DNA of 64,000 nt from Batillaria attramentaria (Eukaryota; Mollusca; Gastropoda; Batillariidae). Both the position numbers and the translations under genes were made by a program. Of the stretch, positions 58,490-64,000 are shown in pieces. The stretch spans positions 2,502,501-2,566,500 of the forward strand of contig JACVVK020000017.1 in the NCBI GenBank assembly GCA_018292915.2, read 5' to 3'. Under the pieces are notes generated by a model. That model was not told the DNA's origin, did no database searches, and worked only from the letters and a program-made list of their open reading frames with translations. Each line of letters opens with the position of its first letter. Positions within the stretch are counted from its first letter, which is position 1.

Positions 58490-58935
58490 TCGCTAAAAAT
58501 GTCCACCAATCAACGTCGTCTAGTTGGTGTTCAGTCTTCAATCAAATAATGTCGTCTGCTCAGTACGCGGTACGCGCCTACGCACGCAGAACAACATACA
58601 CGCCAACCCGGGTCACCACAATGGTTTCAGATGCTGTACTGTGTCCGAATAGACTTATTCTGACGCACGGGTTAATCGCATTCGATAAAAAAAAAAATTC
58701 CACAGCGTTGTGGGGTGGGTGGGCTTGTGTTCGGGACTTTAACGTCCTTTTTCCACCACATACGGGTGATATCAAAGACGGGGCAATGATGAAAAAGCTA
58801 GCACAAACATTTGGCCCCAGCCGAGATTCGAACTCACGACACGAGCACTGGAAGTCCAACGCTGTACCATTCGGTCACCCCGGCTCCCCACAGCGTTGTT
58901 ATATTCCTCACAAACGTACTGAGACTTTCAAAAAG
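58490..58935 (+). repeat. Dispersed repeat G, copy 2, split by a SINE
   Basis: Left part 58490-58711 (GTCGTCTGCTCAGTACGCGG; CGGGTCACCACAATGGTTTC) and right part 58900-58935 (CACAAACGTACTGAGACTTT). Confidence 0.75.
58712..58887 (-). mobile_element. SINE family A, full length, nested in dispersed repeat G
   Basis: Complete minus-strand copy with perfect 12-bp duplications CCACAGCGTTGT at 58700-58711 and 58888-58899. Repeat G sequence continues on both sides. Confidence 0.88.
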
Positions 58936-59334
58936 AAGGAAGCATGGTATATATATTTTCGAAGTAAGCAAGGTAGTTCATGCCCTTGACCTCGGACTTT
59001 TGACGACTTGATGGGTAATAACAAGTACTGGTTGTCACTTCCTCTTTGTACGGCTGTTTCGATTGGTCAGACGACCATGAAACAATATTTGATGATCCAC
59101 GGCCGGAAATTGCCGAACGCAAACGACTGAAACATTATACCTATATGCGGGTCATAGTAACTGGTGCGGATAGCAAAGGAAATGGTCGTTGGGCTTGGCA
59201 GGAGTTTTGTCCTTCACACATTTTGTACCGCGCACGAGTATTCCACGTTTCTGACTCTTTTTCGGTTTTGGCCCTGTATGCGAAAATCAGGCAAGATTAA
59301 CGGTTCCTTGACGGCTCTTACTGCAGCAAACACG

Positions 59335-59509
59335 GTTGGGTGGGTGGGTGGGTGGGTGTTTGGGAGTTTAACGTCCGTGTCCACCATATACGGGTGATAT
59401 CAAAGACGGGGCAGCGAGAAAAAGGCCAGCACAAATATTTGGTCCCAGCCGGGATTCGAACTCACGACCCGAGCATTGAAACTCCAATGCTTCGGCCACC
59501 CCGGCTCCC
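59335..59509 (-). mobile_element. SINE family A, nested in dispersed repeat F
   Basis: Minus-strand copy between duplications CTGCAGCAAACACG at 59321-59334 and 59510-59523. Its anticodon-side head has lost about 8 bp relative to other copies (the CTCTACCA part). A 39-bp head fragment is repeated just downstream. Confidence 0.88.
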
Positions 59510-59545
59510 CTGCAGCAAACACGAGTATAATCAAAGTGCAGCACT

Positions 59546-59584
59546 GAAACTCCAACGCTCCACCATTCGGCCACCCCGGCTCCC
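59546..59584 (-). repeat. Duplicated SINE family A head fragment
   Basis: A second copy of the SINE head and the adjoining target (CTGCAGCAAACACG again at 59585-59598) follows directly. This is best read as a tandem duplication of about 75-80 bp across the SINE/target junction. The duplicate retains the bases missing from the first copy. Confidence 0.75.
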
Positions 59585-59821
59585 CTGCAGCAAACACGAG
59601 TACATATGTATAATCAAAGTGCAGCACTCCAACGAAGCCAAATTTAAATCCATGCAGACAGACATTAATTATGATTTTTTTTTTTTAAAGTGAGGCCACT
59701 GGTCCACAACCCCAAACCTACCTGGTAAGAATTGAGTTAAGTCTTCCTGACGTTCCATTGTTGCGAGACAGCAGCAAGAGACTAAAATAACCGCTTAATC
59801 GCTCTTATTCACTAGCTATAG

Positions 59822-60103
59822 GATCATGTTACTCCCATCCTGAGAGAATTGCACTGCCTGCCTGTCTAGCTTCGTACTGGCCACAAACGTCTGTCCCTCG
59901 GTTCCTCCTGTGTTCACGGAAAGTCCCCGCAGTATCTCTAGAGCTGAGCTCATCCCCTTCATATACTCCATCCCTCACCCTTCGTTCCTCGTCTCAGTCC
60001 TGCCCCTACTCTGTGGAACGCCCCGCCGCCGTCTTTGAAATCCAGCACCTCCACCGAGTCTTTCAGGAGCCACCTGAAGAACCACCTTTTCTCAAAGTTC
60101 TAA
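59822..60103 (+). pseudogene. LINE (L2/CR1-like) ORF2 3' end, decayed
   Basis: This is the C-terminal tail of a non-LTR retrotransposon polyprotein, downstream of the reverse transcriptase domain. At 59822 the frame reads DHVTPILRELHCLPV and then meets a stop. After frame shifts it resumes at about 60008 as TLWNAPPPSLKSSTSTES, then FRSHLKNHLFSKF and a stop at 60101-60103. The paired motifs (HWLPV-like, LWN-LPPSLR-like, F-S-LK-HLF-like) are a known signature of the L2/CR1/Rex group C-termini. The reading frame is broken at least twice, so the copy is dead. The rest of the LINE is absent (5' truncation). Confidence 0.8.
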
Positions 60104-60197
60104 TGCAAAACCTACCCACTTCACCCCCCCCCCCCCCCCCCTGTGATTGAGAAGGGGTGAGTGTGGAGGGGGGAGGGAGGGGGGCATGCACTAGCTG

Positions 60198-60352
60198 GGT
60201 CGACGGGTGTTTGGGAGTTTAACGTCCTGTTCCACTATGTATGGGTGATATCAAAGACAGGACAATGAGAAAAAGGCCAGCACAAATCCCAGCCGGGATT
60301 CGAACTCACGACTCGAGCATTGAAAGTCCAATGCTCTACCATTCGGCTCCCC
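60198..60352 (-). mobile_element. SINE family A, nearly full length
   Basis: Tail, middle and head are present, with a small deletion at the middle/head junction (CACAAATCCCAGCC). Short CACTAG matches flank it. Confidence 0.82.
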
Positions 60353-60604
60353 ATCCACTAGGTAAGAGTGATTCAAAAACAAAACGAAACATAACAAGCA
60401 AACGCAGCAACGACGAGAAAAGCCAGCATAAATTTTGTCTACATCCGAGTCAGTCAGTCAGCCCGGCTTTCCGTTGGTCTATTAGTGGAAAACTACCAGA
60501 TAACAAAGACATCACAAGCGTGGGACAGGCGACCGCCAATCGTTGGAGGCTCAGAGACCTAAAGCTAATCTGCTTCCGTAATGAACAGAACGCAGATTGT
60601 TTCC

Positions 60605-60642
60605 AGTTATGGTGTTGTTGCTACGCGACCCCCCCCCCCCCA

Positions 60643-60685
<43 letters not shown>

Positions 60686-60834
60686 AACTGATTTATATTT
60701 ATATGAACCCAATTCTTAATTGACTTTTTTTTTCCTTTTGTCTTCTTTTAGCTTGTACCTAGATTAACAGGACAGCTTGCAAGATAGACAACTTCTGCCT
60801 GCAAACCTTTATCATGAAACAGACGTTTCAGTTA

Positions 60835-60870
<36 letters not shown>
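60605..60870. repeat. Poly(C) and two (CT)n runs
   Basis: (CT)n at 60646-60681 and 60835-60870 with a LINE 3' end between. Confidence 0.95.
60755..60835 (+). mobile_element. LINE 3' end, same family as 19.6 kb
   Basis: AGGACAGCTTGCAAGATAGA, CAAACCTTTATCATGAAACA, leading into (CT)n. Confidence 0.6.
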
Positions 60871-60873
<3 letters not shown>

Positions 60874-61038
60874 CGGGGTGGCCGACAGGTAGAGCGTTGG
60901 ACTTCTAATGGGTCGTGAGTTCGTTTCCCGGCTGGAGCCAAATATTTGTGCTGGCTTTTTCATCGTTGCCTCGTCTTTGATATCACCCGTATTAGGTGGA
61001 AAAGGACGTCAAACCCCTAAACACATTCCCCCCCCCCC
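60871..61038 (+). mobile_element. SINE family A, full length, inside a (CT)n tract
   Basis: The left (CT)n run at 60835-60870 meets the head at CGCCGGGGTGGCCG. The tail runs into poly(C) and (CT)n again. The head lacks about 7 bp around the anticodon arm (CTAATGGGTCG). Confidence 0.85.
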
Positions 61039-61079
61039 TCTCTCTCACACACACACACACACGCGCGCGCGCGCGTACA

Positions 61080-61640
61080 CATATTAAACCAAGAGGTGAG
61101 TTTCCAAACCATATCTGTTTTTAAGTCTATTGATTTTGTAATCGGTCCGGACAGCAGACGAACGACGTAAGTTTATTTCGGATTGTACTTCTGCTTCTAG
61201 CTGCAGGTTCTCCAAGACAGCTGTCGCGACCGGAAACGGGTCGTTGCCACCGGAAGTATACTGCGCAGCTTTTGTTACAAATGACAAGCATCGACAGTGT
61301 CATAGTTTTCAAGACATTGTAGTGAACTACAAATGAATGGCTCTAAAAGAGCACCTTCTTTATTCCTGGTCATAACGGAGTAAGCTGTAATCAGGACTAC
61401 CTACCCCGCAACGTAATATCAGGTGATGAAATACACTTTTCGTATCTAAAATGGAGCACTGCCGTTTCACGCTGTTGTTCAGTGGGAAAATAAAACGCGC
61501 TAATTACAGCGGGTAACCCTATTTGAAAGCCTGCTCGGAAATGAAACGAAGACTAACTTTACCCATAATGCCCAGAACGTGAAGCGGAAATATGCGTATT
61601 CACAAAATGTATTTCCAAGAACGTTACCATCGCCGCCCCG
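61080..61640. other. No recognised feature
   Basis: Unique-looking sequence between a SINE/microsatellite cluster and a family D element. Confidence 0.5.
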
Positions 61641-61925
61641 TTTGTGCTCCCACTCGGGGGCAAGAATTATTCCTTCTCGTATGTGGCACCGTTCATTCGG
61701 GCCGATCGTTGGGGGTTCTCTCCGAGTACTCCGGCTTCCTCCCCCTCTGCTTTGAAAATGTTCAGCCCTCCAAATCTGAAAAATAAATGCAATTCTAAAT
61801 TCCGAAATTAGAATAGCTGAGCTGGCCCTTCGCACCACGTGATTGTAATATGGTTTGTCCAGTGTGTGAGAGAATGCGTGTGATTCACGTGAGCGTGCAT
61901 GTTGGGTTCAGTTCGCGACACTTTG
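61640..61925 (+). mobile_element. SINE family D, lacking most of its head
   Basis: Starts at the B-box side (GTGCTCCCACTCGGGGGCAA). It is similar to the 1.9-kb copy through GTGAGAGAATGCGTGTGATT and TTCAGTTCGCGACACTTTGA, then stops without the trinucleotide tail. Confidence 0.78.
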
Positions 61926-62266
61926 AATTTTCAACCCTCATCCAAAGTTGCACAGTCTAGGCTGAGCTCAGCTAGTGCACTGAAAATGGGCATACATCAT
62001 AATTTTTTTTTTAATTTTTAACCAGTATTCTACAACGTCAAAACTGTGACGTTTCTGATCGTCAGATCGTTTTCCGTTTCGATTTTTTAAAATGGAAAAT
62101 TGTTAATTTTAGAATGTTTTTTGACTTTGGTTTGCCGTTCACGATGGTTAATCGTCGTTAATCGCATCCATCGTTGCCTTATTTATGTTTTGTTTAAAAA
62201 CTGTAGTTGTAATAGAAATCAATGTTTGATCGATTATGAACTGACGTGAGGTTTTTTTTTTTTCAA

Positions 62267-62268
<2 letters not shown>

Positions 62269-62298
<30 letters not shown>
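62269..62298. repeat. (CT)n before a SINE
   Basis: Pure run; it resumes at 62469-62491 after the SINE and again at 62757-62819. Confidence 0.95.
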
Positions 62299-62301
<3 letters not shown>

Positions 62302-62466
62302 GGGGAGCCGGGGCGGCCGAATGGTAGAGCGTTGGACTCTCAGTGCTCTGGTCGTGCGTGAGTTCGTATCCCGGCTGGGGCCAAATATGTGTGCTGGCTT
62401 TTTCATCGTTGCCCCGTCTGTGATATCACCCGTATGTGGTGGAAAAGGACGTTAAACCCCCAACCC
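62302..62466 (+). mobile_element. SINE family A, full length, inside a (CT)n tract
   Basis: Head starting GGGGAGCCGGGGCGGCCGAA directly after (CT)n, and tail followed by (CT)n. A 4-bp GCGT insertion widens the B-box spacing. Confidence 0.87.
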
Positions 62467-62589
62467 TCCTCTCTCTCTCTCTCTCTCTCTCCATAGATTC
62501 TTATTATATGTGTGTTAAACTAAACTACTGAAAAGATCAGCTACAATCGTGATTATATATGGGTGCGCGTGCGTCGCCCGCTCTTTGCT

Positions 62590-62757
62590 TTACTATTATC
62601 ACTCTCTGTGTTTGTTGTTGTCTTAATGAGTGTACTTTTTTGTATGTTATCCTTTGTGGTTGTAGCAACGGCAAGTTGTAATACTGGTTTGCGGACCCGA
62701 AACTTCCACCGTTGGAAAATAAAGGTTCATTTGATTTCATTTCATTTCATTTCATTT
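62590..62757 (+). mobile_element. LINE 3' end with (ATTTC)n tail
   Basis: GTTATCCTTTGTGGTTGTAG, GGAAAATAAAGGTTCATTTG, then (ATTTC)4 merging into (CT)n. Confidence 0.6.
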
Positions 62758-62760
62758 CTC

Positions 62761-62794
<34 letters not shown>

Positions 62795-63164
62795 CCTCCC
62801 CCCCCCCTCTCTCTCTCTGATCCACCCATCTTTTGTGTCCTTTTTTTTTCTTTCTTGTCCGACCATTGTGTTATGTCGCACAACTTTTGATGTGTTCTTT
62901 GCTGTCCACGTGCAAAACATCCTGCAGCATTTGCTCTAAGTTCTGTGGGCTTTTGTGTTCCTACACGGAGTTTTCGCCCGGACCCAACAGTGGAATGGAT
63001 TAGTTTTTCACTCCCGTTGTATTGTCACGGCTGATGAGGTGGTCAGCGCTTCATAATTTTACCTGGTTACCATGGCAACAAGCCCAGGCTGTTAATTACT
63101 GAAGTCACCTCTTTTGCTGGCCGCTGGGTGGCCACCGGGAAAGGTTCGCGGGATTGTAGCGCAG

Positions 63165-63172
63165 CGCGTGCG

Positions 63173-63230
<58 letters not shown>
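63165..63230. repeat. (GC)n and (AC)n
   Basis: GCGCGCGCGC followed by about 50 bp of (AC)n. Confidence 0.95.
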
Positions 63231-63232
<2 letters not shown>

Positions 63233-63880
63233 GAACAAAAGAGCAAACGACCATTTTAAAACAATGGTGTATGATTTGGAGGCTTTTTTTTATCAGACGT
63301 GGATTACAAATAAAATTGTAAAACAAAATAAACGTAGAATAGGAAAACCAAGAACATTTCCTTTTATTAAACAGATTATACATAAGAGAGAGAGAGAGGG
63401 GGGGGGGTGGGGGGAGAGTGACGTCGCAAGATTTAGGAAGAAAGGTAAGGTCGGAGAGACGGATGTCGCAAAAATGTGCCAGGTAGTCTGAAGTGAGGAG
63501 CGGTGGTGGGGGCAGGAGGCGGGGGGGGGGGGGGCGTCTCCCGGTTCCAGTCACCACCGCTTCTTTTTCCATTAACCCAGACGATGCCAACCGTCATCAG
63601 ACGGGATGGTATTTGACTCATCACCGTCAGCACATCCCAGCCGACAACATCGGACACGTCACAAAGCGAGCACCGCCGTTCCGTGTAAGCCAATCCACCT
63701 AGGTCCGGTTACGAGTAGGGAAAGCAATTTTCCTCCGCACTGATTACAAACCGGAGTCTGAGGACCCGTCCTGGTGAGTGTCTCGGCTTCTGGCTTTTTT
63801 TACCTGGGCAAGTTGAAAGTCTGGGCTTTCGCCCCGACAGAACTTTTGTGAAGCCTAAACAACGGTGTAACTCTCTACAG

Positions 63881-64000
63881 TGGGTGGGTGGGTGTTTGGG
63901 GGTTTAACGTCCTTTTCCACCATATACGGGTGATATCAAAGGCGGGGCAACGATGAAAAAGCCAGCACAAATATTTGGCCCCAGCCGGGATACGAACTCA
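63881..64000 (-). mobile_element. SINE family A, cut by the window end
   Basis: Tail, GGACGTTAAAC box (as its complement) and middle block. The tRNA-like head is reached at the last bases of the window. Confidence 0.87.

Larger units (their letters stand above)
59215..59745 (+). repeat. Dispersed repeat F, copy 3, split by a SINE
   Basis: 59215-59334 and 59585-59745 match copies 1 and 2 (ACTCTTTTTCGGTTTTGGCC; TAATCAAAGTGCAGCACTCC; TACCTGGTAAGAATTGAG). A family A SINE and a junction duplication lie between. Confidence 0.78.

Overview
This is non-coding-rich animal DNA, probably from a mollusc and most likely a gastropod. The window has no operons or compact genes. It is dominated by long (TG)n, (CT)n and (CCTTA)n microsatellites, diverged tandem repeats, tRNA-derived SINEs, LINE 3' ends and short inverted-repeat elements. 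The taxon is an inference from repeat style (tRNA-like SINEs with a GGACGTTAAAC box and a (CCCA)n tail, which I associate with gastropods) and was not checked against any database.

One protein-coding exon is recognisable. It lies on the minus strand at 47781-48089 and encodes the conserved N-terminal region of a nucleolar protein 4 (NOL4/NOL4-like) homologue. It starts at an ATG in good context and ends at a GTAAGT splice donor, so it is the first coding exon. Everything from 47780 down to 1 is then probably intron 1, because I find no second exon. The roughly 1 kb above 48089 is free of recognised repeats and is the best place for the 5' UTR and promoter. A GC-rich open stretch at 50980-51354 on the plus strand has coding-like codon use but is unrecognised.

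The commonest element, here called SINE family A, has about 30 full or partial copies. Nine of these sit between target-site duplications that can be read directly. Four further SINE-like families (B, C, D, E), a roughly 280-bp terminal-inverted-repeat element in three copies, two TTAA-bounded elements (one a perfect 92-bp palindrome) and several decayed dispersed repeats (F, G, H) fill much of the rest. Nested insertions give relative ages: family A landed in families C, F and G and in a tandem array, while the inverted-repeat element landed in a family A copy.

Layout. 1-9.1 kb: microsatellites, SINEs D, A/B chimera, B and E, and a 93-97-bp tandem repeat. 9.1-24 kb: family A copies, (CT)n/(GT)n tracts, a 20-25-bp minisatellite at 16 kb and a large CT/AT/GA hairpin at 20.1 kb. 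24-33 kb: sparse repeats and a TTAA element. 33.5-36 kb: a 169-bp satellite, a (CCTTA)n array carrying SINE tails, and the palindrome. 36-47 kb: SINEs, minisatellites and an interrupted 60-bp array. 47.7-49 kb: the NOL4 exon and upstream DNA. 49-54 kb: three different tandem-repeat fields. 54-64 kb: the densest SINE and nested-insertion region, with the 3' end of an L2/CR1-like LINE reading frame at 59.8-60.1 kb.
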